64,000 bases of DNA from Verrucomicrobiales bacterium (GCA_028047635.1 JAOFXR010000008.1:26661-90660), one strand, 5' to 3'. Positions 44,948 to 54,991 are shown, counted from the stretch's first letter. Notes: generated by a model not told the origin, from the letters alone. A program made the numbers and translations.

Positions 44948-44962
44948 AGTAATAAGGTTGCG
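44934..44962 (+). terminator. Possible terminator after the Lgt-like gene
   Basis: CGCAACC (44934-44940, inside the last codons) pairs with GGTTGCG (44956-44962). A T7 run lies about 18 bases further on. The stem is short and the T-run distant, so this is a weak call, but the gap to the convergent gene at 44989 is only 41 bases. Confidence 0.3.
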
Positions 44963-44988
44963 TTCGAATTTAGTGACGTTGTTTTTTT

Positions 44989-45387
44989 CTAGACTGGGGC
45001 GTAGAGGATCCACCAGCCAATTGCGCAAGCGGCGCAGAGGAGTCCGAGAAATTGAACGCCGTTCTTGCTTCGCTCGGTGTGGTAGCGACGCTTTTCTGAG
45101 CGCGTCAGGGCTTCAGGGCGTGCTGCCCGGGCAGCATAGTGCTCCGGGGGAGGAAGGATGTTCTCTGACTTCATTTTGAGCCGGCTGACTTCCGCCTCAT
45201 GGTGATTCTGTAGAAAAGATTCGAGGACTCCGATTTGGGCATTCAGCTTGTGGGCTTGATCGCGCGGATCCTGAGGCGTTTTTTTTCCAGGGCGTGGTTT
45301 GTCCGACTTGGCGGACTCATCCCAAAACTTACCGGGTGAACGGTGATTACGGCTGCGCTTACGGTTTTTGTTTTTTGAAGGAAACAT
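44989..45387 (-). CDS. Hypothetical basic protein with C-terminal membrane helix
   Basis: 132 residues. The N-terminal 50 residues are very basic and probably disordered (KNKNRKRSRNHRSPGKF), a helical middle (QAHKLNAQIGVLESFLQNHHEAEVSRLK) is followed by another basic patch, and the end is one membrane helix (FLGLLCAACAIGWWILYA). The topology suggests a tail-anchored protein with its basic part in the cytoplasm. No family recognised. The gene precedes the convergent end of the Lgt-like gene. Confidence 0.6.
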   Translation of the reverse strand: MFPSKNKNRKRSRNHRSPGKFWDESAKSDKPRPGKKTPQDPRDQAHKLNAQIGVLESFLQNHHEAEVSRLKMKSENILPPPEHYAARAARPEALTRSEKRRYHTERSKNGVQFLGLLCAACAIGWWILYAPV

Positions 45388-45471
45388 GGCGGATCAATCA
45401 GGTTGTCGTGTTGTCAGGACACGAGGGGTAAATGATTCGAGAGTGGCAGTCGAACCAGGAAAGGAAAGGGG

Positions 45472-46134
45472 TTAGGAGAATACGCTGATGAGAAAAGCGA
45501 TAATTCCGAAACCGACGAAGGGGAGAGAGAAAGCGAGGCCGCTTTTCACCCAGTAGCTGAAGGAGTTCTCAGTATGAGCTCCTGCCGATTGGCTCAACTT
45601 GGGAGTGGAAGCCTTCATTTTGAAAAGACCGCCACGTTTTGTGAATCCATCAACGAGAGGACTGACTGAATCAATCTCGTCTTCTGCTGCTTCAACATAG
45701 CTAAGCGCTCTGGCGAGTTCTGCTTTGCGATCGGCACGGCTCCATGTTTCAGGACGCAGGGCATTAATGTTGAAGAGGTGGAGATCGAGACGCTCTTGAG
45801 CGACGGCGCAGTCTTCGACGATACGCTGTGCCTCGTTGGACTCGTTCTCGAGAATAGAGAGGTAGCTCGTGAGATCTTCGACCACTTCAGTCCGGCCTGT
45901 CTTGAATTGTTCTTCCTTTTGGGTGAGCTCTTCCAGTTCGGCTGCCTGACGCTTGATTTGTTCTTCCTGCTGGCGGAGATGACGAAGCTGGTCCTGAGCG
46001 TGCTGATATTCGTCGTTGAGATCTTCAGTGTAAGGAGTAACCGCCTCGAACTGTTTGGGATCGAACTGGATTTCGAGGTCATTGCCCCCGTCTTCATCAA
46101 AAAATATTGGTTGGATTTCAGCTGCTACAGACAT
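45472..46134 (-). CDS. Hypothetical coiled-coil protein with C-terminal membrane helix
   Basis: 220 residues, not recognised. Residues about 40-130 form a long Glu/Gln/Lys-rich coiled coil (DEYQHAQDQLRHLRQQEEQIKRQ onward). A Ser/Thr-rich linker follows, and the last 25 residues are hydrophobic (AFSLPFVGFGIIAFLISVF), a tail anchor. Together with the neighbour at 44989 it is one of two tail-anchored proteins on this strand, downstream of the ABC-2 permease gene, 37 bases away. Confidence 0.65.
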   Translation of the reverse strand: MSVAAEIQPIFFDEDGGNDLEIQFDPKQFEAVTPYTEDLNDEYQHAQDQLRHLRQQEEQIKRQAAELEELTQKEEQFKTGRTEVVEDLTSYLSILENESNEAQRIVEDCAVAQERLDLHLFNINALRPETWSRADRKAELARALSYVEAAEDEIDSVSPLVDGFTKRGGLFKMKASTPKLSQSAGAHTENSFSYWVKSGLAFSLPFVGFGIIAFLISVFS

Positions 46135-46171
46135 ATTGAAGAACGTTAAATTTAATTAAGTTCTATTAATA

Positions 46172-47914
46172 TTATATATTGGCTAGAATTTCCAGTCTTT
46201 TTAGCTTTTTTCGTGAAAAAAATAATGGCAATACGGTTACCAGCGCGGTTAAACCTAAGATTATTGCGATTCCGACCTGACTTTTAGTCGATTCATACCA
46301 AAAAATGTCCACGACACCGTCTTTGAAGACGTCCCATCGTAAGAAGGCGAGCACGAGAATAAAAGTGAGGATGTAGATAAAGCTGCCAACGAGGCAGAGT
46401 GTGCCGCCAAATCCACTCACAATTTTAGCGGCGTTGGACTCTTCGAGATTGGGAAAGAGAACGCCGAGTCCGACCGCCAATCCATTGAGGCCAATCGAGA
46501 GGAGCGTGATCGCAGCGATGAAAAAGAAGGAATCTCTCGCGCCCAGTTGGAGGTTGTAGCCGCTGATCACGAGGATGATCACGACGAGAACTCCGCTCCC
46601 GAGCGTTGAGCTGATAAATTTTTGCAGAACGATGGACTGCATTTCCAAAGGCGACATCGCCAGAATCCAGAGTCGTCTTCCTTCGAGGCTGAATTGGGGG
46701 AATACGAAACGGGTGGTTAAGGTGGATAGCGCGAGTGCACAAACCGCGAGATTAAGAAAGGCAACGAGGTAGAGATCTCGAACCTGGTTCATTTCGCCAT
46801 TCATCTGCCTGAGACCGCTCGAATAGATCGCAAGGAGTCCAAAGACAACGGTGAACTGAACCCACTGTGCCGGGTCTCGGAAAAAGGTTTTGAAGTCCTT
46901 GCCTGAAAAGGCGCCGATAGGACGTCCAACGAATCGGGCGAGAAGGGGCGTTCGGGGAAAGTCTTTCAATATCTGTTCGGTGGAGCTTCTACTTCGTAGG
47001 TATTTTCGCTGGGCGCTGTAGGCTGCACTTTGAAGCGAGCGGTTCCAGGATTGATAGAACCATCGCTTTGCGGCCCATGTCAGGAGTAGGATTCCCATGA
47101 GCGAGTTGCTTAAAAGAAGTGTGGGATACATCGCTAACCCGAAATGGCGATACGGCCGTGTCCAGTCGATGATAGCATTTGATAACCAGGCGCTGGGGAC
47201 CCCGCGATTTACCGAGGCATTGGTGTGGTGCAGCACTCTCTGGAAGGTGAGGGCGGCACTCAATCCCGAATCCTTCACCGCTTTTTCATCTTCGATTCCC
47301 TGCTTCAGTGTTGAGCCGAAAGTGACGAGTGCTACTAGAGCTAGCGCAATTAGAAACTTTCGGACCGAAAACCAGCGAGCCGCAATGATCAGGAGAGCCG
47401 AGCCGATCGCGCTCACGAGGATCAGGAAGAGCATGAGAACAAAGGCTGTTTTCAAGAAAAAATCAGGGCCGACTTCCCGGATTCGGGCAAAAGCGGCAAG
47501 GAGCGGGGCGAGAATAAAGATGAGTCCCCAGCTCGAAACCATTGCCGATTCAAAGATTTTCCACAGAAAAATCGCCTGATGAGAGACCGGCAGCGATAGC
47601 AGCCATCGCGTATCGCGGTTTCGGTAGAGGGATATGTATGAGGTCACACCGACCGAGAAGATCAGCATCATCATGAAGCAGAAAAACATCACGAAGATGA
47701 GTCGATCGCTTAAAAGCGAGCCTGCGGCGGGGAGTTTGCCGACATACTCGAGGCCTTCACTGAAAAGCCAGTAAGCGGCCACCATGTAGCCGATCAGAAA
47801 CGTGACAATGGTTCCCGTCATGAGTCGGGATCGCTTCGCGGCGACGAGGGCTTTCACTCTCATCATTCGAATGTTCACGCGCAGAAGGATAAGCCATTGG
47901 GAGAAGGTGGACAT
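46172..47914 (-). CDS. ABC-2-type transporter permease
   Basis: 580-residue integral membrane protein with about 12-14 predicted helices, for example [37 protein letters not shown] and [19 protein letters not shown]. Arrangement resembles the large ABC-exporter permeases of the ABC-2 type, with cytoplasmic loops such as [20 protein letters not shown]. No ATPase gene lies beside it, so the partner must be elsewhere. Substrate unknown. It is divergent from purT, separated by about 70 bases that must hold both promoters. Confidence 0.7.
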   Translation of the reverse strand: MSTFSQWLILLRVNIRMMRVKALVAAKRSRLMTGTIVTFLIGYMVAAYWLFSEGLEYVGKLPAAGSLLSDRLIFVMFFCFMMMLIFSVGVTSYISLYRNRDTRWLLSLPVSHQAIFLWKIFESAMVSSWGLIFILAPLLAAFARIREVGPDFFLKTAFVLMLFLILVSAIGSALLIIAARWFSVRKFLIALALVALVTFGSTLKQGIEDEKAVKDSGLSAALTFQRVLHHTNASVNRGVPSAWLSNAIIDWTRPYRHFGLAMYPTLLLSNSLMGILLLTWAAKRWFYQSWNRSLQSAAYSAQRKYLRSRSSTEQILKDFPRTPLLARFVGRPIGAFSGKDFKTFFRDPAQWVQFTVVFGLLAIYSSGLRQMNGEMNQVRDLYLVAFLNLAVCALALSTLTTRFVFPQFSLEGRRLWILAMSPLEMQSIVLQKFISSTLGSGVLVVIILVISGYNLQLGARDSFFFIAAITLLSIGLNGLAVGLGVLFPNLEESNAAKIVSGFGGTLCLVGSFIYILTFILVLAFLRWDVFKDGVVDIFWYESTKSQVGIAIILGLTALVTVLPLFFSRKKLKRLEILANI

Positions 47915-47985
47915 GGATAGAAATCGAATACGGAGAATGGGAAATTTCCCTTTGGAAATTGGATTTTATCCTTAAGGTTGCCGAC

Positions 47986-49170
47986 ATGGCAAGTCTGGGA
48001 ACTCCATTTACGTCCGAAGCGACCCGCGTTATGCTCTGCGGGTCTGGTGAGCTAGGGAAAGAAGTCGTAATCGAACTGCAACGTTACGGCGTTGAAGTGA
48101 TTGCGGTAGATGCTTATGAGAACGCACCGGCAATGCAGGTCGCGGATCGGTCTCATGTTGTTTCGATGCTCGACGGTGATGCGCTGCGTGCGGTTATCGA
48201 ATTGGAGAAACCTCATTTGGTCGTTCCCGAGGTCGAGGCAATTGCGACCGATACGCTGGCTGAACTGCAGGAGTCAGGGGTGACCACGATTATTCCGACG
48301 CCACGGGCGACCCAGTTAACGATGAATCGTGAGGGGATTCGGCGGCTTGCCGCGGAGGAACTCGGTCTGACGACATCTCCCTATCGTTTTGCAGGAACTG
48401 AAGAGGAGTATCGTGATGCGGTGGAAGCGATCGGATTGCCGTTTGTGATCAAGCCGGTGATGAGTTCATCCGGAAAAGGTCAGTCGACCGTTCGCTCAGA
48501 TGGCCAAATCGCGGCGGCTTGGGAATATGCTCAGGAAGGTGGTCGCGCCGGAAAAGGAAAGGTGATCGTGGAAGGCTTCGTCGAATTTGACTACGAAATC
48601 ACAATGCTCACGGTGCGTCACGTGGGAGGAACTTCGTATTGTGAACCGATCGGTCATATTCAGGTCGATGGCGATTACCGCGAGAGCTGGCAACCACAGG
48701 CGATGAGTGAAAAGGCGAAGGCTGAGGCACAACGCTATGCCAAGGAAGTCACTGACAGTCTCGGTGGGCGGGGCATTTTCGGTGTTGAGCTATTCATCAA
48801 AGGTGACGACGTCATTTTCTCGGAGGTTTCCCCACGTCCTCACGATACCGGAATGGTGACGATGATCTCTCAGGATCTCTCGCAGTTTGCGCTCCACGCC
48901 CGCGCCATTCTGGGGCTTCCTGTTCCTAACATTGCTCAGCATGGACCCTCGGCATCCGCCGTGCTTCTCGTCGAGGGCACTTCGCAGAGTGTCAGTTACA
49001 GTAATCTCGAAGCCGCTCTAACAGAGCCAGATACACAGATTCGACTTTTTGGAAAACCTGCCGTATCTGGAAAGCGCCGCATGGGCGTAGCTGTGGCACG
49101 AGGCGAATCAATCGACCATGCGCGTGAAAAAGCACGCGCCGCAAGTGAAGCCATCAACGTAAGTCTTTAA
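47986..49170 (+). CDS. purT: Formate-dependent phosphoribosylglycinamide formyltransferase
   Basis: ATP-grasp enzyme of purine synthesis that makes formyl-GAR from GAR, formate and ATP. About 394 residues, full length. ATG 47986 ([26 protein letters not shown]) is preferred to the upstream TTG 47959. ATP-grasp blocks: [33 protein letters not shown], and the metal-binding end [27 protein letters not shown]. The hisC gene follows in 12 bases. The purB gene at 59896 is the other purine gene in the window. Confidence 0.95.
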   Translation: MASLGTPFTSEATRVMLCGSGELGKEVVIELQRYGVEVIAVDAYENAPAMQVADRSHVVSMLDGDALRAVIELEKPHLVVPEVEAIATDTLAELQESGVTTIIPTPRATQLTMNREGIRRLAAEELGLTTSPYRFAGTEEEYRDAVEAIGLPFVIKPVMSSSGKGQSTVRSDGQIAAAWEYAQEGGRAGKGKVIVEGFVEFDYEITMLTVRHVGGTSYCEPIGHIQVDGDYRESWQPQAMSEKAKAEAQRYAKEVTDSLGGRGIFGVELFIKGDDVIFSEVSPRPHDTGMVTMISQDLSQFALHARAILGLPVPNIAQHGPSASAVLLVEGTSQSVSYSNLEAALTEPDTQIRLFGKPAVSGKRRMGVAVARGESIDHAREKARAASEAINVSL

Positions 49171-49182
49171 TTGAAAACCATT

Positions 49183-50277
49183 ATGTCTTCTATTGTAAAC
49201 GAAGCTCATCCCTGGCTCGAGAATCTCGTCGCCTATGACCCGGGAAAACCGATCGAGGAAACCGCGCGCGAGCTCGGACTCGATCCCAATGAAATCATCA
49301 AGATTGCGTCGAATGAGAACCCTTTGGGGCCTTCTCCCAAAGCGGTCGAGGCAATGAAAGAAGCGGCCGAATGGGTTCACATTTATCCTGATGGAGGTGG
49401 TTACAAATTGCGAACCGCGATTGCCGAGACCTTTGGCCTTGGACGGGAGAATGTGGTGATTAGCAATGGTTCCAATGAGATTATTGAACTGGTCGGCCAT
49501 GGTTTTCTCAATCCCGGTGACAATGTGATCGCGGCCGAGCATGCCTTTGTCGTCTACAAGCTCATGGCGACTCTTTTTGGTGCCGAGACGATTGAAGTTC
49601 CTGACCCCGGTTTTGCTCATGATCTTGATGCGATGGCGGCGGCGATCACGCCACGAACGCGGAAGATCTTCATCGCGAATCCCAATAATCCCACCGGCAC
49701 GCTCGTGGGGCAGGAGGCGATTGATCGTTTTATGGACAAGGTGCCGGACCACGTCATGGTGATTTTTGACGAGGCTTATCACGAATTTCTTCACGACGCG
49801 CCCGACACGCTCAAGTATGTGCGGGAAGGTCGCAACGTCGTTATTATGCGGACTTTTTCGAAAATTCAGGGCCTCGCCGGGCTGCGGATTGGTTATGGTA
49901 TCACGACACCGGAGATCGCACAAGTGCTGCACAAATGCCGCCAGCCGTTCAATACCAACTCGATAGCTCAGGCCGGCGCGATCGCAGGGCTTGCTGATAC
50001 CGAGCACCAGGAGCGGACACGCAACCTGAACGATGAGGGGCTTGCCTTTTATCAGAATGCCTTCGATGAAATGGGACTCGAGTATGTTCCCAGTTTTGCC
50101 AACTTCGTCCTCGTGAAAGTCGGAAACGGCGATGCGGTTTTCGATGCGATGCTGAAGCGGGGCATCATCATTCGCTCGATGCGCAGTTACAAACTTCCTG
50201 AATGGGTTCGGGTTTCTGTGGGCACGATGCCTCAGAACGAGCGCTGCATCTCGACCTTGAAGGAGGTCCTGGCATGA
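49183..50277 (+). CDS. hisC: Histidinol-phosphate aminotransferase
   Basis: PLP-dependent aminotransferase converting imidazole acetol phosphate to histidinol phosphate. ATG 49183 preferred over TTG 49171. About 364 residues, full length. IKIASNENPLGPSPKA at the start, ANPNNPTGT, FDEAYHEF, and RTFSKIQGLAGLRIGYG with Lys227 as the Schiff-base lysine. Some HisC-like enzymes act on aromatic amino acids, so substrate is probable rather than proved. Its stop overlaps the next start as ATGA, with AAGGAGG 13 bases before. Confidence 0.9.
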   Translation: MSSIVNEAHPWLENLVAYDPGKPIEETARELGLDPNEIIKIASNENPLGPSPKAVEAMKEAAEWVHIYPDGGGYKLRTAIAETFGLGRENVVISNGSNEIIELVGHGFLNPGDNVIAAEHAFVVYKLMATLFGAETIEVPDPGFAHDLDAMAAAITPRTRKIFIANPNNPTGTLVGQEAIDRFMDKVPDHVMVIFDEAYHEFLHDAPDTLKYVREGRNVVIMRTFSKIQGLAGLRIGYGITTPEIAQVLHKCRQPFNTNSIAQAGAIAGLADTEHQERTRNLNDEGLAFYQNAFDEMGLEYVPSFANFVLVKVGNGDAVFDAMLKRGIIIRSMRSYKLPEWVRVSVGTMPQNERCISTLKEVLA

Positions 50278-50552
50278 CTATGCACGAGTGGCGTGACCGC
50301 GATGAAGAGGGAGTCGTGATCTACTACCGTGCGACGATTCACGCCAGTCGTTGGGAGTTTTTCTCCACCCTGAAGACGGATCCCGAGTGGAACGAACACG
50401 AAATCCTCTCACTCGAGGCCATGGAACAGTTTCGCGACGTTCTCTGGAATAAGCACCTTCGTCGCAGGGCGCCTTTGAAACACGTCGAGCAGATCGACAA
50501 AATGATCGAAGCGCTGCGTGAGGAAGAAAGTAGCTGGAGAGTCGACGGCTGA
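50274..50552 (+). CDS. Small conserved-looking hypothetical protein
   Basis: 92 residues from ATG 50274, overlapping the hisC stop by four bases (ATGA) and preceded by an unusually strong AAGGAGG ribosome-binding site near 50261. Charged, soluble: HEWRDRDEEGVVIYYRATIHASRWEFFSTLKTDPEW, then MEQFRDVLWNKHLRRRAPLKHVEQID. No membrane helix. I do not recognise the family. Translational coupling suggests a role linked to the aminotransferase or simple operon organisation. Confidence 0.7.
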   Translation: MTMHEWRDRDEEGVVIYYRATIHASRWEFFSTLKTDPEWNEHEILSLEAMEQFRDVLWNKHLRRRAPLKHVEQIDKMIEALREEESSWRVDG

Positions 50553-50568
50553 TTCGCCACCCTCTGCG

Positions 50569-51449
50569 ATGAACGAGGTAATCAAGAAACTGGCGGAGTC
50601 GAGCGAGGACGTAAAGTCGTTTGCCCTGCAGCTGAAAGATTCCGGCTTACAATCGGTGCGGGGCGCGGTTAGCAATTTTGGAGTCGTTCGTTCTCTCTTT
50701 GCAGGCAAGAGTGACTCAGAACGAGATGAGACGCACTATTTCCTATTGCCGGATTTCACCGGGGAAAGGGCGGGATTGATATACACCACACGTGTTCTCC
50801 CTGAGGGCGCGCCGGCGGATAATAAGCTTCCCAAAGCACGCATCTTCCACCTTGCGAAAGGGGCAGGGACGGAGCGGCTTGAAGCTCTCCTTCAGGAAGA
50901 GACGAAGCGTTCGTTTTCGCAAACAGGTCAAGCATTTGAATCGGATCTCGCCGACGCGCTCGAACGTTTGGCTGAAAAATCGATGAGGAATCAAATAATC
51001 TTACCGGCGGGATCATGCTCATGGGAGGCGTTGTCACCGTCTTTAATCCTCTTGTAGGCATAGGCATCTCGCTCGCCGGTTGGGCTGCCTCAGTAGGTTC
51101 TAAAGCTTCGGTTACGGGAACTGAGTATCTCAGCACGAAGATACGACAGTGGAATGACGCGAAGACCGATAAGGAGCTGACCCAAAAAGCGGATATAGTG
51201 GTTCGTTCGTTGAAGCCGGATATCTATGAGAACCCCGTTCTTTCCTCGCTTGAGAAGATCGACTTCAACCAATCGGGCGACTACGACCCATTCATTGATA
51301 CTGAGAACTGGATTGATTCGTTCACTCCAAGATATTATCACGGGCTTACGATGAGCGCTGTCAGTGACGTTTACGATAACGGTGAAAGCCTCGAAGTGCT
51401 CGGGCCGGTGCATCGATCCTGGATTGAGAGCTTGGGGCAAGCTGAATAG
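50569..51449 (+). pseudogene. Hypothetical protein split by a one-base frameshift
   Basis: A protein of about 293 residues, read in two frames: 50569-51000 (MNEVIKKLAESSEDVKSF onward) and then from about 50980 to 51449 (ending RSWIESLGQAE). Adding one A in the A5 run at 50975-50979 makes the frames join as LAEKIDEESNNLTGG and then IMLMGGVVTVFNPLVGIGISLAGW, a sensible continuous sequence. The hydrophobic segment at about 51020-51090 is a membrane helix pair in the joined protein. The single-base gap in a homopolymer could be sequencing error or real inactivation. Function not recognised. It follows the small protein by 16 bases. Confidence 0.6.
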
Positions 51450-51537
51450 TCCGAGGGTGGAAAGACCTGCGCTTGCAGTCTTATCAGCTTAAGCGGGAAG
51501 CCCTGAAGTATGTTGGTCTCCGGGGCGTCTCTCGGAG

Positions 51538-51549
51538 GTAGACGTCTAC
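51538..51549. other. Perfect 12-base palindrome GTAGACGTCTAC
   Basis: Lies in the 230-base gap 51450-51679, about 130 bases before the frameshifted SPOR-type gene. A restriction-site-like perfect palindrome that may be an operator; nothing else supports a function. Around it CTCCG/CGGAG pairs make a small hairpin possible. Confidence 0.25.
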
Positions 51550-51679
51550 GTGCCCATTACACTCCGTGGGAGGCCTTAACCTGTCAGAATATCCTGAGTG
51601 ATAAACTGGCCCTGTAAAGTTTATCGAGAATAACAATCATTTATTAATTTAACATTATTCCCGAAGGGTTATTATTATT

Positions 51680-52458
51680 ATGCACGTTATCTCACTTCTA
51701 TTTGTTTCGATGCTGATTGGTTCTGCCTCATTAGCGGTATCAAAGTTCCTGCACAACAGGCGGTTGCGCCACATACTCAAGCGATGAGCGCTCAGGCACC
51801 TTGCGTTCCTAACGTGGCAGGCCACGGAGCGGCTGTTTCAGGCGCTGCAGTCGCCGCCAATGTTCCGCAGTCGCGTGGATTTAAACCGTTCTCAGTTTTA
51901 ATAAAAAAGATCCCCTTTATGATGCTGTCGTAAACAAGCCGACCACAAACCAGGTGGCTCAAGGGCAGGTTGCGGTGAATCAGAGCGTGACAAACACTCA
52001 GGCTCAGGTGAATCAGAAAAGCGGCGGACTCTTCAAGAATGGTCTTTTTGGAAACCGTGCCCCGAAAAACGCGCAAGTAGCCACTTATGCGCCGGCTGGT
52101 CGGAGTGCCTACTCCTATCCTGAGATCAAACCTCCCAGCGCTCCCTCGTCGATTCCTTCTCCCGGCGCTGCTACAATTGCACCGCCCCGGAGTGTTGCTC
52201 CAGTGGCTACACCGGCTCCTCAGCGTCCGGTTTACCGGGTTCAATTTGGAGCGTTCCGCAAGCAGGAGAATGTGATCGAAATGATGCGTGGATCGGGGGG
52301 GCACAGGGATCGCTACTTCCGTTGTGCCTATCCCCAACAGCAAATTGAATGCAGTAATTTTCAATGGAGGATTTGCTTCTCAGAATGATGCGCAGAGCTG
52401 GATCAATACTGAGGCGGCAAGACGAGGATGGCGCGAGAAGCCCGTCATTGTTCATTAA
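51680..52458 (+). pseudogene. SPOR-type secreted protein gene with at least three frameshifts
   Basis: Reads as one degenerate coding region. ATG 51680 gives a signal peptide (MHVISLLFVSMLIGSAS), then the frame shifts near 51731-51740 into IKVPAQQAVAPHTQAMSAQ, shifts again within 51896-51908 (T4 and A6 runs) into NKKDPLYDAVVNKPTTNQV, and again at the G7 run 52295-52301. The last frame completes YRVQFGAFRKQENV with VIFNGGFASQNDAQSWINTEAARRGW, a SPOR-like domain that would bind denuded peptidoglycan. Pro/Gln/Ala-rich linkers fit this. Stop at 52456-52458. Each shift is one base. Decay or assembly indels; the regions on both sides still look coding. Confidence 0.6.
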
Positions 52459-52526
52459 TTTTAGCTAGGATTGTCTTCGCTGTCTTCTCACGAATTGGTT
52501 TGAGAGGGGAGAGGGTGAAAGATATT

Positions 52527-52555
52527 CGGCCCCGCCTGGTTTTCCAGCGGGGCCG
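52527..52555 (+). terminator. Strong intrinsic terminator
   Basis: CGGCCCCG (from 52527) and CGGGGCCG (to 52555) pair, with an inner CTGG/CCAG stem and a TTTT loop, followed by T6. This is the clearest terminator in the window and ends transcription of the SPOR-type gene. Confidence 0.85.
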
Positions 52556-52591
52556 TTTTTTGTATTGGGATCGGTTGGGGTAGAGGGGGTG

Positions 52592-52657
52592 TTACCCGGA
52601 ACAACAATGGATCGAGGTTCTGAAATGTTTGATTTCGTTCCGAACGAGTCCGGGTAA
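52592..52657 (+). promoter_or_regulatory. Inverted repeat in the zinc peptidase leader
   Basis: TTACCCGGA (52592-52600) is complementary to TCCGGGTAA (52649-52657), with GGAAC (52598-52602) and GTTCC (52637-52641) nested inside. The outer arm ends 31 bases before the ATG at 52689, so an RNA fold here could affect translation. No known riboswitch class is recognised; it may equally be an operator. Confidence 0.35.
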
Positions 52658-52688
52658 TATCTGTCCAACTCCAAAATCCTTCTTCTTT

Positions 52689-53396
52689 ATGAATTTTTCT
52701 CACATGCTTCAGGGTGGAAACCTCTTCTACGTCATTCTCACGGTAGGAACGATGCTGATCAGTCGCTGGGTCGGCTCAATGCTTCAAAAACGTTTTGCTG
52801 AATACTCACAGCGCCCCATTGCTCTCTCGGGTGCTCAGATCGCTGAGAAAATGCTCGCGGATAACGGCATCACCGATGTTCAGGTGATTTCAACACCGGG
52901 CCAGCTCACAGATCATTACAATCCGATGAGAAAGACGGTGAATTTGAGCGAGGTCGTCTACAGCCAGAAGAATGTCGCTGCCGCGGCGGTTTCGGCTCAC
53001 GAGTGTGGCCACGCGGTCCAGCATGCGAAAGCTTACGGCGCTTTGAAGCTTCGTTCGATGCTTGTGCCCATCGTCAATTTGTCCAGCAAGTTCATGAACT
53101 GGATTCTCATGGCAGGTTTGTTTATGGCCGCTTCTGGAAACACGACCGTATTGCTTGTCGGGGTGATTCTTTTCGCGACCACGACTCTATTTTCAGTCGT
53201 GACGCTTCCGGTCGAGTTTGATGCGAGTAATCGCGCTCTCGTCTGGTTAGACGAAACCAGGGTAATGGGCGATCTCGATCATGACAAAGCCAAGAATGCT
53301 CTGTTCTGGGCAGCGATGACCTACACGGTTGCTGCTCTCGCCTCCATCGGGCAGCTTCTATACTACGTGATGCGTTTGATGGCGGCTCGTCGCTAA
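52689..53396 (+). CDS. YugP-family zinc metallopeptidase
   Basis: Integral membrane metallopeptidase, 235 residues from ATG 52689 (an earlier start in frame at 52629 would be in the leader). The zinc motif is HECGH (104-108) in VSAHECGHAVQHAKAYG. Helices: ILTVGTMLISRWVGSML at the start, and MNWILMAGLFMAA, TTVLLVGVILFATTTLFS and the C-terminal AALASIGQLLYYVM. The conserved TLPVEFDASNRAL block is present. Members are membrane proteins with the active site facing the cytoplasm by prediction; substrate unknown. Confidence 0.88.
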   Translation: MNFSHMLQGGNLFYVILTVGTMLISRWVGSMLQKRFAEYSQRPIALSGAQIAEKMLADNGITDVQVISTPGQLTDHYNPMRKTVNLSEVVYSQKNVAAAAVSAHECGHAVQHAKAYGALKLRSMLVPIVNLSSKFMNWILMAGLFMAASGNTTVLLVGVILFATTTLFSVVTLPVEFDASNRALVWLDETRVMGDLDHDKAKNALFWAAMTYTVAALASIGQLLYYVMRLMAARR

Positions 53397-53417
53397 TTTC
53401 GGCAAGGGGCTTGAAAA

Positions 53418-54011
53418 ATGATCGTGCGTTTCAACCGTCGCCAGACTCTCAGGGCAATTTTGGCGCTGGTGCTCTCTGTCTTGTCGCTGGGACTGGCTTT
53501 CCTGTTTTTCCGTTTTGCTCTGGGCTCCATCTCCCGGTCCTTTGATTTGGATTGGGAGGGGCGCACGGTCGTCGTCGGTTCCATCCTGATCGTTTTGCTC
53601 ATCTTCATCGGAGGGCTGTTCAGCTATTCGCGGAGTCATGGGCACTCGGAGCTTACCGAATCGGATTTGCTCCTCGATTCGCTCGATAGTTCCACAGGCG
53701 GCTCCCATTTTGTTGGCCATTACGCCCGCCGCATCACCGGGCCCGCCTATTTCCTGTCACAGCTTTTCCTCGCCGGGCCTCTTCAGATGGGAAAGGCGGT
53801 TAGCTGTCTACGATCGCGAATCGCGGTTTCGAGAGACTTGGAAACTGACCTGGTCTCGACCTTGGCGTTCGCCCGGGAAAAGGCTATGTGGCATGGGGTC
53901 GCGGAGTATTCCGGTCGGGAGAAGTATCTTTCCTACCTCATTCGGATGGGCTTCGTTGAGTATAGCAGTCGCAAAGGGCGTGTAAGATTCATTGAACGCG
54001 ATTGTGTGTGA
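53418..54011 (+). CDS. Hypothetical membrane protein
   Basis: 197 residues, not recognised. Two membrane helices (LRAILALVLSVLSLGLAFLFFRFAL and VVVGSILIVLLIFIGGLFSY) precede a cytoplasmic or periplasmic soluble domain with YLSYLIRMGFVEYSSRKGRVRFI at the end, which looks like a small winged-helix-like pattern but is not a confident call. The gene starts 21 bases after the zinc peptidase on the same strand, so it is likely its operon partner. Confidence 0.65.
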   Translation: MIVRFNRRQTLRAILALVLSVLSLGLAFLFFRFALGSISRSFDLDWEGRTVVVGSILIVLLIFIGGLFSYSRSHGHSELTESDLLLDSLDSSTGGSHFVGHYARRITGPAYFLSQLFLAGPLQMGKAVSCLRSRIAVSRDLETDLVSTLAFAREKAMWHGVAEYSGREKYLSYLIRMGFVEYSSRKGRVRFIERDCV

Positions 54012-54158
54012 TCGCCAAACCCGCTTGTTCAAATATAAAATACCTTCTCTGCGCAAATTTCTTCACGAAAATACGGGTTTTCATGTGAACCAAAAAGAGG
54101 ATCTCTGGAGCGGCAGGGCCTCGCTTTTGTCGAGTACAGTTGAGGTCCTGAGTGTTTC

Positions 54159-54869
54159 TTACTCCGCGTTCGTAAAAACCGCCTGAACGTCTTCGTCGTC
54201 TTCGAGCTTATCGATGAGTTCTTCGATCTCGTTGAGTTGATCGTCGCTGAATTCCATCGGATTATTGGGGATGCGTTGGGTAGACGCCTTTTTGGCTTCG
54301 ATGCCGAGGCCTTCAATCGCGGTCGTCAACGGTCCGAAGTCGGTAAAGTCTGCATAGGCGTAGGCAACGCCGTCATTAATTTCGAGTTCCTCAAGACCGG
54401 CATCCATAAGGGTGAGTTCGACCTCTTCCATATTCAATTCGTCGGTGACTTCGAATTCGACGACTGATTTGCGATCAAAGAGAAAAGCAAGCGCTCCGCT
54501 CGGGAGCATTTCGCCGCCGTTCTTGTTGAAGATCGTTTTGAGGTTCGCGACGGAACGGTTTGTGTTGTCAGTCGCACACTCGACGAAGATCATGATGCCG
54601 TGGGGGCCTTTGCCTTCGTAGTTGATTTCGGTAATGTCGGCCGCGTCCTTGCCTGAAGCGCGCTTGATCGCAGCATCAACATTGTCCTTAGGCATGTTTT
54701 CCGCCTTCGCATTCTGAATCGCGGCGCGCAGCTTCGGATTGGAATCGGGATCATCTCCGCCTTCCTTGGCCGCCATCGTGATGATCTTACCAATTTTCGG
54801 AAACACTTTGGACATTTTGTCCCAGCGTGCCTCTTTTGATTTACGACGATATTCGAATGCTCTACCCAT
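54159..54869 (-). CDS. yebC: YebC/PmpR-family protein
   Basis: 236 residues from ATG 54869 ([23 protein letters not shown]), the usual length and start of the TACO1/YebC family. Blocks: [28 protein letters not shown], then [24 protein letters not shown] and [18 protein letters not shown]. Family members act as transcription regulators or as ribosome-associated factors relieving stalls at proline runs. Role here not distinguishable from sequence. Confidence 0.92.
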   Translation of the reverse strand: MGRAFEYRRKSKEARWDKMSKVFPKIGKIITMAAKEGGDDPDSNPKLRAAIQNAKAENMPKDNVDAAIKRASGKDAADITEINYEGKGPHGIMIFVECATDNTNRSVANLKTIFNKNGGEMLPSGALAFLFDRKSVVEFEVTDELNMEEVELTLMDAGLEELEINDGVAYAYADFTDFGPLTTAIEGLGIEAKKASTQRIPNNPMEFSDDQLNEIEELIDKLEDDEDVQAVFTNAE

Positions 54870-54991
54870 GGGGAAAGTGTTGTCCCAGAATGGGGGATTG
54901 TGCAAGGGGTTTGCCGCTTTGCCGCGTAAAAGGTAGGAAGGGGAAACTGGACGCCGGCGGGGTAAAAAGCGGGACTCTCTGAGTGAAGTGG

